From the NCBI GenBank assembly GCA_002897115.2, contig BCIH01000008.1, forward strand, positions 886,410 through 950,409: DNA of 64,000 bases, read 5' to 3'. The notes beneath the pieces were generated by a model. It saw only the letters and a program-made list of their open reading frames with translations, searched no databases and was not told where the DNA came from. Both the position numbers and the translations under genes were made by a program. Of this stretch, positions 46,277-58,900 are shown one piece after another; position 1 is the stretch's first letter; every line of letters begins with the position of its first letter. The stretch is from Prototheca cutis (lineage: Eukaryota; Chlorophyta; Trebouxiophyceae; Chlorellales; Chlorellaceae).

Positions 46277-49200
46277 ATGGTGTTCGAGGGCTGGGTTGTG
46301 GACCACCTGTCCACCTGGCTGGGCCATTTCCTGGACATCCAGCGGGACCAGCTGCAGATCAGCCTATGGAGGGGTACGTTGGTTGGTGGTGTTAAGTGGA
46401 TGCCTATGGACCTGGGATGAAGGTGGCAGGACAGCAAGGGGCGGACTGTGTGACGGATGTGGGGGCCCCGTCAAGCTGGCGGGCTTCAAGGGAATTGTGA
46501 TCATGTCGCCAGTCGATGGGGTTGCCTGTCTCACACACATTCCCTGTATGCAATGGCTGACTGCTATTCTGCTGTCAAAAGACCCCCCTCACGCTTGCAC
46601 TCTCCGGACCTTCCAGACCCCCCGCACTGTGTTCTCTTGTCCTGCAGCCTGGCAAACGGGTGTGGCCCTGGACCACATCCCGTTTCGGCTGGATGCCTTT
46701 GAGTATCTGGAGCTGCCCTTTCGTCTGACGGCCGGCCACATCGGCCGGCTGCAGGTGCAGGTGCCGTGGCGCGGGCCACGCTCCCCCCTGGTCCTGGAAG
46801 TCGCAGATGCCCGGCTGGAAGCCAGCCTTCGGGGGGCCGACGAGCTGTGGGAGGGCCCTGCGGGGGTGCGTGCGCTGGCAGGAAAGCGCGCACGCCTAGC
46901 AGAGGCCGAGGCCAGCGCCGGCGCTCGTGGCGCGGTCGGCGATGCTGCGGTAGCAACTGAGCAGGCACCCGCGCAGGGCAGCCGGGGCCTGCTGTGGGGT
47001 CTGGCGTCCAGCCTGGCCCTGTTCATCGTCAATCGCCTGCAGATCCGATTCACAAACATCACACTCGTCATCAGGGTAAGGGCATTGGGCGTCTGGGTGT
47101 GGAAAAGGGGGTCTAGTGCTTGCCCCAGGCACCGTAACTATGGCATGTCGCAATGCAACTGAATGCTCTCGTATATGGTTCGGACTCCTCTCTCCAGCCC
47201 ACTCCTTCCCCTCAAACAACAACGATCAATGCAGGATCCAGAGACTGGTCTCGGTCTGGAGCTTCGGCTGCCGTCGCTGCACACGTGCTCGCCCTCGGAC
47301 GCGCTGCGCATGCTGGGGGCGTCGCTGGAGGAAGCGCTGCCGCAGGACTCCGGCGATGTGCGCAAGCACGTGGCGCTCGCCGGCCTGTCCATCTGGCTTC
47401 TGGGCCCCGACAGCCAACGAGTCCAGGATGGTGGTGTCGGGCCGCGGGTGAACTGTGGTGGCAGGAACTCAGACCTGGGCAGGGCAGCAACGGCAGGAAA
47501 ACGACTGGACGACGAGGAGATTGCGACACCGCAGGTGCCACTATCGCCCCAGGGCACGACCACTGGACACTCAGCACTTTCCACTGCCCCAGCCGCCACG
47601 TCGCTGCTGCCGCCCTGCGATGGCGTGTTTGTCGTGGCCACGGCTGCCCAGGCCGTGCCGGGCGCCGTGCTGCGTGCCGACTGCAGCCTCACGCTCCCGC
47701 GCCTGCACCTGAGCATGGCAGATGTCACGCTGGCGAGCGTCGTCGAGCTGGCCGATCGAGTGGATTCGGTGTCCCGGCTCAACGGTTCTGCGGCCTTTTG
47801 TCCTCGCATGTGGCGCCTGGAGCGACGCTTTGAGCCCCGGTGGGTCTGGGTGGTGCTGTTCTATGTTTTGGGGGGTTTGGAGTGTATGATGTGCCACTGC
47901 ACTCGGTGAAACACATACAAAATCCACGGCCGATTGGTTAAACAACCCCCCCCCCCCCCCCCNAAAAAAAAAAACCCAAAGGGGGATGTGGCGGTACGCT
48001 GGCAATGCGGTCATCAGCACGCATGGCTCAAGGGGCGCCGGCCCATGGGTTCCTGTGGGACAGCGTGCACAGCGCCGACGGCGGTACATCCAGCTCTGTC
48101 GGCAGCGGCACGACCTCGCCCGCCCCAAGACCGACCCCGCCCAGCAGAGCAAGGTCTGCACTCGGGGTTATGGGTTCTGAGGGCGAGGAGATGGGAACGA
48201 AGAATGTGACGGTATGTGTATGTGGCACGCTGCCCAAAACCTCAATTTCTATCTCATCTACCCGTCATTACCACAGCATCAGCAGCAACTGCGGGAGCTC
48301 ACAGAGTCCATGGATCAGCTCGAGTGTGAACTGTCGGTCCGCGAGATCATGATGTGCCGTGCGACAGCGGCACAGTGCTGTGCTGCCGCCGCCCCGCGGC
48401 CGGCCCACAAGAAGCAGGCTGGCCGACAGGCACCCAAGCTGCTGCAGCCACTGGTCCTGCCACCGGCGAGTAGTGCCAGCGCTGGGCAGACGTCGTTGCC
48501 AACAGCGGCGCCATCATCACCACGACAATCAGCTCACCAAGATCTGGCTCGATCGGGTTCTGGTGTCTCTGAGCAGGGCACCCGCAAGGAGAATGGTGTG
48601 GGGGGTCTCGCCAGCAGTACAGTGTCCACTGGCAGCACGGGGTCTCTGCCAGACCAGGGCGCGCCGGTGCCCACGCCTGTGGCTGCTGTTGCTGCAGCGA
48701 CTGCAGTCGGACTTGAGGCTGAAAGCCAAGTGCGTGGGGTTGATGCTCTGCTTGGACCGGAGGGGACGAATACTGCTGCAATGCCAGCAATCAGCATGCA
48801 GGGCACGGCGGCGCCTCCTGAGGTCGAGGTTGCCCCCCCCCGACCAGCAGCCAGTCCATCCAACACTGACACCGCTGATGCCGGGAGTCCAGATGCTGCC
48901 GTGCGCCGAGGGTTTATCGTGCGAGGCCTGTCTTCCCTCACCAGCTTTTTCAGCTACCTGCCCTCCAAAACCGCCCCGATCGAGGTACCTGGGGCTAGTG
49001 GTGGTTGTGGCCTTTTTTTCTGGGGAAGGTATGTATTTTCCATGGTTGACTAGAAACATATTCTCCCATGTGGCACCTGAACTATGACTGCCGGCTAGGT
49101 GCGTGCGTGCCAGCTGTACAGTCAGAAGCGCCCGCACCGGCGACCTTGCCGCGCAGGGGGAGCCCGCTTCATCGTCGTCACAAGCTACGGCGGCTCCCAG

Positions 49201-52200
49201 CGAGGAAGAAGCCGCGGCGCTGCTTGACAGCATGACCAGCAGCACTCGGCCGGGTCTGCTGCATGCCACCGTGCGCCTGCGTGTGCCGACGGTGGCAATG
49301 TCCGTGGCCGCCCGGGGCCGGCATGTGGTTCTGTTTGAAGCAACGGGCACACGTGCGGCCGTCGTGTATGACGGGGCCGAACTCGCCGCCTCGCTCGGCG
49401 TCACGAGACTTCGTGGATTCGACCTGGGTGACGGTGCCGGGGTGCTCGTGGGGCCCGAAAACCAACAGAAATCTTCTTCTTCTGTGACAACGCTGCAGCG
49501 ACAGCAGTCCGGGCCAGCAGCTGGGCACGGCCCATCATCACCGCCACCCTCCCCGCCGCTGTTGTTCGAGCTGGGCACGGCTGGTCCCGCGGGGCAACGA
49601 GCACTGACGCTGCGGTACGTCCGCTACGAGCACGGCCCGCCGGCGGCAGAGCTGGAAGTGGCCGAGGCAGTGGTGGCGCTGCGGCCGCGAGCGATGGCCG
49701 CTCTAGCGGCTGTCGCCCCAGGGCCACGGCCGGGGAGCCTGGCCGCGGCCCGAGCGGCGGCCGAGGCCGCGCTGCCCTGGAAAGCACGGTGCTGGAAGGC
49801 AGACGGTGCCGTGGCTGAGACCGTGGGATCAGCAGGCACGCAGGGCAGTGGCGCCACAGTGTGGACTTTTCGGAGCGAGGGGCTGGAGCTGAGACTGGTG
49901 CTGGGCGGCACCGCTGGTCGCAGTGTCTCAACTCTGGTGCTGGGATATGACCAACTCGTTGTGCACAATGACCCCAAATCGTCATCTGCCCAGGAAGGCG
50001 GCGGTTCGATCGTACAGCCAGCGCTGTGGCGCTGGGACGTGCAGCGGCTGGCTGCGGCCGTGGAGGACGGCGAGCAGACGCCGCAGGGCGTGCGATACGC
50101 ACGCCTGACGCCGCGACCGCCCGTCCTCCAGCCCACATCCGTGCATGGCCACTTCCGACCTGCGGCGCCCCAGCTGAGTCTGGGCGCGGCAGTGAGCGTC
50201 GAAGCCAGGGGCCTGGCGCTCAGCCTCAGCACTGGGCTGATGCTGGGGGTCGCTGCCGCCCTGGCCCCGGCCCTCGGTGGTGATGCTGGCGGAGAGGGCA
50301 GGTCTGCCGTGCAGGCAGCCAATCGTGACGGTATGGACAGTGCCGTTTCTATCCCCATGATCGATGACGACCATCTCAGTCATTACGAGAAGTATGGCCC
50401 TCCAACGCGGTGCTGCCTTCACCTCCAGCGAGGCGTCATCACGGTCATGTTTGACCCCGAAGATCAGGGAGCGGCAACGACAGCTGGCGGGGGGTATCAC
50501 CCAAGTCCACCCTTCCCGGCGCAGGAGCCGCGCCCATGGTTGGAGCGCGCCGGCAGCTCACGGGCCCCATCGCCCCTGCCGGCCCAGCCAGCGCGAGGCA
50601 CGGGTGCGCCCTTGCCCGCACGGCATCATACCGCCGTCCATTCTCCGCCGCCGCCGCCGGCGCCGTGCGTGATGCTGCGGTGGGGAAGGGGCGTTGTGGG
50701 TGCGGCTGTCTGGCCGCATCGTGTGGATGTGGGCGCCTCGCTTGCGGCGGTTGCCATCAAGGATGTGACCGGCGATGCGCCGGGGTCAAAGCCGCCGCCC
50801 GTGCTGGATCGCGGCGCAGTGCGGCTGGCCACCTCGGTGGCAGTCGCGTCGCTGGGCCTCTGTGTGACCAGTCGCGCCGCTGGGCCCTGTAGAGGACTCT
50901 TTGCGCTGGGGAGCAGCATCACCACTGCAACAATCACGTTGGACGATGCGGCGTCGGAGGGGTACTCGCACGAGCCCGGAAACTTCATTGCACGCCTGCA
51001 TCGAAACCGACCCAGTCGGGGGACCGTCACCATCGTCGATGGCCCCGGGAACGTCCACGTTGGCGTCGAGATTTCCAACGTCCTCCTGGGCCATGCTGCG
51101 CTCATGCGCATCCTGTGCCTCTGCACTCCCGGGGAGCAAGCAGAGGAGGCCGCCGGTGATGGCAGTGCTGCTGTGCAAGCAACTGGGGCCGGGCGCTTGG
51201 AGGAGATGGTCGGTACTGGAGAGGGCCCGCCAGGCAGAGATGCCGTGGATCCTTCCAGAATGCCAGGCGACAAACAGGCGGGCCATGAGGCACATGCTGC
51301 AGGACATTCGACTGCCGCCCCACCGAACGCAACTCCATCACAAACCAAGGAGACGTTCACACTGGTTTTGAAAGACTGCGTGGCCGAGTGGCGGTACCAG
51401 GCCATTAGCCCCGCGGCGCAGCAGCTGCCACAGGTGGCTACAGAGTTCCTGGCCGCGCACGGCGTTCTGGCGGTGTTAAAGGTGCCGCACTGCGTGCTGC
51501 GCCTGCCGCTGGACGAGCCAGGAGACGGCGAAGCCGAACGCTTGAACCTGCACCGCGTCACGCTGTCCTGCGCGGCTCTGGGCGTTGGTGGTCGCGCTCT
51601 GCTGCCGCTGGTGACCGTGCCGATGGCGAGAGTGGTTGTGACGTGTGAAAGCGGGGCAAGTTTGGGGGTGGAGAGCGCCACCACCACTTTCGCTGGCACT
51701 GGCAGTGGAGCGCCAGGGTTGTGCCCATGCATAGACGAACATGGCTCCTCGCCATCCCCGCTCCATGTCGGCGTGGATGTGCAAGGGCTGCATTTTTGCC
51801 TGCATCCCAGTCAGGTGATGATGATCGAGGCTGGCGCGTCTCTATTTCTGTCTGAGCTTGGCATGATACAGCAGGAATCCTGGTCCGATGGGCCGGCCGA
51901 GGGAGGCGACATCTCGCAAGGTGTGCCTGGTGTTTGCTTGGGGGAGCGCTCTCTTGGAAGCCCAGGGGTGTTGGTGTTTAGCTGGTGAACATATGTACCT
52001 TCCAATGCTACTGTGGCTTCCACCGCTATTCCAAAGAAAAGCTATCCTGAACCCCATGCAACAGACGGAGCCTCTGGCAGCCGGCTGTCTTTGGAAGAAC
52101 CCACCCGGTCGGCGGCCGTGGCAGGTCAGATCCTGCCGCTGCCATGCGTGCGGGCTGCGGGAGCGATGAGTCATCCAGACGCTCATGTTGAAGCCTCATC

Positions 52201-52886
52201 CGCACCTCGCAGCCATGTTCCACCCAGCACAGAAGGCATTCCCTTGGAGAGAGCTTTGGCTCGATCAACCACCACTGCTGCATCATCCTCTGGCGAGACC
52301 AAAGCGCCCATCGCAGTCGATCTTTCTTCCCAGCAGCCCCCTGCGTGGGTCACGACGCTCGCCCGGCATTCGTGCACGGCAAACATCAAGGAAGTCTCGA
52401 TCAGGCTGCTGGGCGCCTGCCTCGGTGCGACGGGGGCGGAGGCCTCGCTGACGGGGCTCGACTTCAGGCTCAAGCCTAGCGTGGAGACTGCGCAGCAGCT
52501 GACCCTGGGCTGGTCAGCAGTGTCGTTGTTCGCGCTGCGGCCGAGCTTGGAGGGTGCAACGCCGTTTGCGATGCATACCCGGGCCGAGCCATCTCCCGAG
52601 GAGGAGGCCGCGTTGCTGATGGGGGCGGAGTCTCCGACCGCGGGCCTGGGGGCCCTGCGCGATCACTCCACTCCCGGAGGGTTTGGCAGCGCGGTCGCCA
52701 GTGGCCGCGGGTCGCGCCTGTCGAGCTCGCCGTTTGGCAGGGAGGGGCTGGGCGCTGAGCTGTCCATGCTCGCAAGGCTGTCCTCCAACCATGGGCCCGA
52801 AGGTGTGGATGTGTTCTTTGGGGCAGCTGGTGGAAAAGGGTCCCGTAGGTGGTGACTGACACATGTGTGTTTGGAAGACATGCTCC

Positions 52887-52963
<77 letters not shown>

Positions 52964-55900
52964 ACGCCAATGAGTGATGAGGAAGGGGAAGTGTTTTACG
53001 AGGCGAGGTCTCAGGCCTTTCGGCCCACCAGCCGGTCTGGGAGTGGAACTACACGGTTCTTCAGTCTGCCGGAGAGCGGCAGCGAGGACGGCATCACGCA
53101 GATGGACTCCCGCGGCGCCAGCGAAGGTGTGTTCTTTTGGGTGACTGATTGGCAGACCAAGTCTCGGGCATGCATGCTCAACCATTGCTGACTGTGTGCT
53201 ACTCAATCAACTCTTCACAGGCGGGGAGAGCCCCGAAGCCGGCAGCCTCAGGGGTGACAGCCCACGACTGGCGGGCCCGGTCATGCTCCGCCAACTGCTG
53301 TCCTGCCTACAGGGCACAGGTAGTCGCTCCAGTGGAAAAGATGCTGTTCCTACGACACACGATTCAGAAACTGTGTTGGTCCTCAGTGCCAGCATCAGCT
53401 CCAAAGGCATGGTGTCTGCCTCGCTGGCGCCGCTGGCGCTGGGCGCCTTTGCCGACATCGCGGCATGGGAAGAAGCCGCAGCATGCGTGCTGGCCTGCAC
53501 CCGCATGGCCGACGGGGTCCACGTGCGCCTGGCCGGGCTTGTGGGCGGAGACAAGGACGAGGTTGGACAGCACCGTCATCATGGGGCAGGGCCTCTGGGT
53601 GGCAGCGCTGCTAAGGAGGCGTCTGAAGACAGAACACCACCGACTGGCACTCCACCAGGACGTCACCCGCCTTCCCAGCCAAGACTTCCCGGCACCAACC
53701 CCGGAACAATGGGCTGGGTATTGGACTGCATGCAAGTCGTGCTCTTTGTCTCGGCCAAACTGGAAAACAACAGGGAGAATGCTGGTGCTAGCAGCCTGGC
53801 ACTGGCCAAGCCCGACGGATATGCTATGGCTGGCGGCGCGGCCGTACACAGCCGCCTGCACGGCTGGGCCGCCTCCGACAGCGCGCTGTCCTCCCGTGCG
53901 GCAGCGCTCGGTCCGGAGCGGGGGTCTGGGGTGGCTGAAGATAAACGCGGCGGGGCCCCGACCCTCGCACCGCCGCCGCTGCACGCCCCGCTGAGAACTG
54001 CTTGTGGTGGAGGAGCGAGCCCCGTTGCCGAGACGATGGGCCTGCTCATGGTACTGCAGGCACCAGTGCACATGGAAGGCGGTGGCAACAACTCTGGCGT
54101 CGCTCGGCTGCGTGTGCCGGCGGCGCTGCTGAGTGCGGGCTTGGCCGAACTCGATCCAGAGGAAAGCATGCTGATGCGCGAGGCGGGTCGGATGCTCGGC
54201 GACGCTGCGGCCGTCCTGGGCCTGGCAGATCTCGAGATTTCGCTGGACTCCGCAGGAAGTGCGGGGGCTGGAGATGCCGATGCTCTCGGCCGCGCGAAGG
54301 AGGGGACCGTTGTCGTCACCGGCGCTGCACCGGATGCCGCGAACTCGGGCACGGTCTCCGGCTCACCAAATCCAGCAGAAGAGCAAACACGGACGGACAA
54401 TGAAGTCCTGCAAGGCGAGCCTTCCTTGCCGTCGTCTTCGTCGCTGGGAAGCACCACGGAGGGATCGGGGAGAGTCAAGTCCATGGACGGCAGCGAGCAC
54501 GGTGCCGGGATTGCTGTGGCCAATCACTCTCTGATCGCAGACCGATCTCACTTGCCGGCCGAGACCACGCCCGTGCCCATGCAGCAGCAGCAGCATCCTG
54601 CGCCAGATCAGCGGCCCACGCTGCGCTGCTCGCTGCGCCGCGCATCTGTCTGGCTTGACCAGGCGTCGACCGGCGCAGCGGTGGCGACGGCGCGGCTTGC
54701 AGCGCTGCTGGCCGAACGACTCCAGGGACAGTTCTCCGGTACGGAGGCCGGGAGGTCTGCGATGCTTTCTGCCTCGTCCTCAGACTTGCTAGGGTCGGGG
54801 ACCCCGCAGGGCATCGGCCTGTTCAGCACGGTGGACCAAACACCGACTGACGAGATCGTGGCTTCTGCCGCGGCAGCGCAGGAGGCTGCGCTGTTTGGTG
54901 CAGCGTCGACAGCTACCGTGCAGCCAAAGGCATCCTCTGGCAAGCCTTCGCCCTCGGCACCGGGCGCCGAGGTGCTTGCGCCGCCGCCTCCGCTGGGGCT
55001 GGCGGTCGAGATAGGTACAATCGCGGTGCATGCGGGCACCGGGGTTGCACCACGGAGCCCCCTGGCCCAGTGCGTGTTGCAAGGTCTGTCCCTGCATGGC
55101 GGGGCTGCGACGGGTTTGTCCCTGGCGGTGACGGCAAGCTTGGACGCGTGGGTCCCCGGGCTCGCGGGCTGGCAGCCCGTGCTGGAGCCCTGGGCTGCGC
55201 GCCTGGCACTGGCGTTTGACCCCGGCACCGCCACGCTGGGCGCGCTGCTGGCCGCGCCCAATGTGCTCGAGCTCACCGCCAGCGAGGCCGCCGTCGCGGC
55301 GCTGGCCGCCTGCAGTGGGGCCTTTGGATTTTTGACCACGGTCCACGCGGGAAGCCTGGTCGCGGACCTCAAAGCCGCTCGGGCGACGGCACCCACGATG
55401 GGAGAGGCGGCGGGTTGGCGTATTGTCAACGCCAGCGGCACCCCCGCGGCGCTCTGGCTGCTCGACCGGGACGGTGGCTCGGGGTCGAATGTGGGCCATG
55501 CAGGTGCGCGTGTTTGGAGTGGGCTGGAGGGCTGTTGTGCAGGGCGACTCGTGTGAATGTTGTTTGTATTCTTGCATTGCCTTGTGTCGCTCACCGTGCA
55601 GACCGTTTGGCCTGAACACCGTTCCAACCAATCGTCACAACTGCAGCGACAACGGACTTTGGCGTGCCGCACATGGTCCTGGCACCGGGTGCTTCAGCCG
55701 TGCTGCCCATCTGGCGCGATGGCAGGGACCGACTGGCCGAACTGGCTGCCGGCACAGCAGGCCTGCCGAGCCGGGTCACCGGGGTCACGGGGGGCGAAGG
55801 TCCCCCGCCGGCACGGCCCGGGCGCTGGACACACGTCCGGTTCCAGGCGGCGGGCGTGACTGGGCGCCTGCCACTGGCCGCCGGGTATTCGGGCACGTTT

Positions 55901-58900
55901 GCGTTTGACTTTGGCGGCGGTGTGCCACGGGCGTGGCCAGCAGCCCGAGGGACAGGTGCTGGTGGTGGATCTGCCGCAGCCCAGCCATCGCCTGCCGAGG
56001 GTCACTATGCCACCCATGCCCCCCTGCACTCCGTGCAGCCTTCGCCGTCGTCATCGCTGCTGCGCTCTCCAAGCGCACGGCTGGCGGTCAGTGCACCGCT
56101 GTTGCCACCGGCAGCCACCGCCTCGCTCAAGCGCTCGCCTTCGCAGCCCTTGACCGCCTCGGCGGCGCTTCCTAGGCTGCTGGCGACGGTAGTCCGCGGC
56201 GCCGGGGACGATTTCTGCAGCGGCGCGACGCTGGCCCTTCACTCTGCGGTCGTGGTGGTCAACGGGACGGCACAGAAGCTGGCGCTGCGACTAGCGACGC
56301 CGCTGGGGCTCGCGGCCGGGGACCGCCTGGCACGCGCCACGCTGGGGACGCTAACTGCCGGCGGCCGCGTCTGGCTACCGGCACCGCTGGCCACACTCGG
56401 TGCCCTGAGTGTGCGCTTGGATCCTGAGACGGGTGCTGTCGCCGGGAAGGAGACCGATGTTGTTTCACCTGCGACAGCTGGGGGCCCAGGGAGCACGGTT
56501 TCCAGCAACGACAGCTCCGCTGAGCCTGGTTGGCTGGCTGCTGCGTCAAACAACGGCGGTGCAGCTGTTGGAGCGCCAGCTGGCGCTAGTGTTCTGAGTC
56601 GAACACACAGTGGTCCTCCGCAACACAATGCCAGACCTTCCCCCACGTCTGGCGGAATTCCATCGCCGCTGGCGCCTCGGCCGATGCCACACATGCACCG
56701 CAGCGGGTCTGGGGTGCTGGTCACACAGCAAGGACTCGGCGCCGGCGCCCAGCGGCGGCTGGCGCTCGACCACCAACAACGGCAGCAGTATTATCCCTCC
56801 GGAAATGCAACCGGAGGTGATGGAATCACACCGCATGTGCTGCTGTGGAGCGAGGCAGTGGCCGTGGCGCCGGTGCTGGCCGCGGGCCGGTTGCCGCACC
56901 CACAGACACACCTTGTTTGCGAGGACGATGCCGGCCGAGAGGTAGCTCTATGCATCGGCGCTCTGTCTGGCGCAGAAGCCCGTCACCTCCGCCGGCTGCG
57001 TGATCTGGGTACTGGCGTGAGCGGTAGCGGGGCCGCAAGCCTTTTGGAGTCCCCCTCAGCGATGCCGGATGAATTGATGGAGATGATGGTGTGGGATCAG
57101 CCGGCAATGAATATGCCACCGCGCACCGGCGCTCCTGTAGGGGGTGCAGCGGCGTCGTCCTCAGCGGCGGCCCATCCCCCCCACCTCGCCCCCACAGCCC
57201 CATCATCGAATGCACTGCGTGCATGCAACGACGCTGCTACAGCCCTACAGCTGTCGCCGCCGATGACGGTGCTCAACTCGTTGCCGGTGCCAGTGGAGGT
57301 GTGTCTGGGTGGAGCACGGCTGGAACTGGCTCCTTTAGCCCAGGCGGGCCTGTGCTCGCTAGAGGACGCTTGCGTCGGTGTCGCACGCGTGCATGCACTG
57401 GGGTTTCTGCCTTGTGATGTGACGCTGGCAACTGCGTCCACGCTGCGGAGTGGGGCCGTTGCGGTGCTGGGCAGGGCCGATGGCGCGGGTGGCGAGGATG
57501 TTGCCGGCTCCGTCGAGGCGCTGCCGCCGGTCCAAGGGCGGGTGCATGAAAGGGCCGGCGGCAACGAGGGCACCCCGCCCCGCCCTCTGGATGCGGAGCA
57601 GCGGTGGGTGTGCTGGGCAGCAGCGACACCTGCAACGCTCAAGGAGCATGGCCCCGGGTCGCATGCCGTGCACGTGGTGCTGCAGCAGGGACTGGACTGC
57701 GCCACAGGTGCGAGGGTTCTGCGCGTGACATGTACTCTCTGGGTCTTCAACTGCACGGGCCAGCCTGTGGCCCTGAGACCGGCCGTCGACGAGGCAGGGC
57801 ATCTTGACGAAGCACACCCGGCGCGAATGGCCCGGGACGATGTGAGTGATGTGTAGTAGCAGTGCTGTGTTTGTTTTGGGGTGTCTGTTCTTTTTTCTTT
57901 CTTTCTTTTTTTTGGGGGTTTTTGTCAATTGGGATTCCATTCCATTTTTGGGATAACTTTGAATTGTATTCCGTGCTAGAAGAACAGTATCTATTTTGAC
58001 CATAGTTCGAGGACCCTCCTGCCAAAAAGCCCACCCAACAATGCAACTCAGCAGGTGCCACAGGACTGGGTAGTCCCCCTGGCGCTGCCGCCCGTAGGTC
58101 CGACGGCTGCCTCCCGTGCCGGGAGCACTGGCCGAGGGCTGGATCCCGCCGGGCTCCTGGCGACTGCGGTGGGCCTGCCTTCGCCGCTGGGTTCGCCCGG
58201 GGTGCCCGCGCCGCCGTCTACGGCAACGGGGCCGCCGGCCCCCGTATCGTCGATAGGCTTCCCCAGCCGTGCGGCGTCGTCGATCGACCTTCCTGCCGGT
58301 TCGGGTCTGGGCGCGGCGTCTCTGCTTCGGGGGCCCGGCGCGGGCATCCCAGGCGGCCGGCGGCTGCTGGCCGGCCGGCGCGGGTCTGCGAGAGGCTGGG
58401 GCTTGGTGGAAAGCGTGGACGACCGCGCCTCCACGGAACGCACTTCTCTGTGGCCTGCCATCCAGGGACCCTTGATTGCTGGCGGTGCAGGAGGTATCAC
58501 TGCCGTGAGCGGTCTACGCATGCGGCTGCAGCTGAGGGCCAGTCCGCTGGCAGCCCCCCACGGCGCCACCTACTGGTCAGCACCAGTCATGCTGGATGGC
58601 CAAGGCGGGGCGGCCATTGTCACCGTGCCCTGTCCCCTGACCGAGGTCGGCCTGCCGCCGGTTGCCGGGGTGGCAGCGGCTGGTATTGGGTCCGCGCCGA
58701 CCAAGGCCCGGCGTGACCCCAGTTCCGGCGTTGCTGTCGGTGGAGGCACAAGGGCGAGCGCGCACGGTGCCGGTGCTGCTCTTGGCGGGAGCGCTACAAG
58801 TGTGGCTGGGACTCCTCCCGCCGGCGGCAATGCCTCCGTTCCCGGGCGCGCATCGATGGCAACTGCCGCGGCCGATGCACGGCTCGGCCTCAGACCCACC

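Noticed and set aside
48985..49098. VPS13 exon 5 ending at the GTACCTGG donor (48984)
   Set aside because: It would put exon 6 out of frame; the GTATGT donor at 49029 with the TAG acceptor at 49098 keeps the frame.
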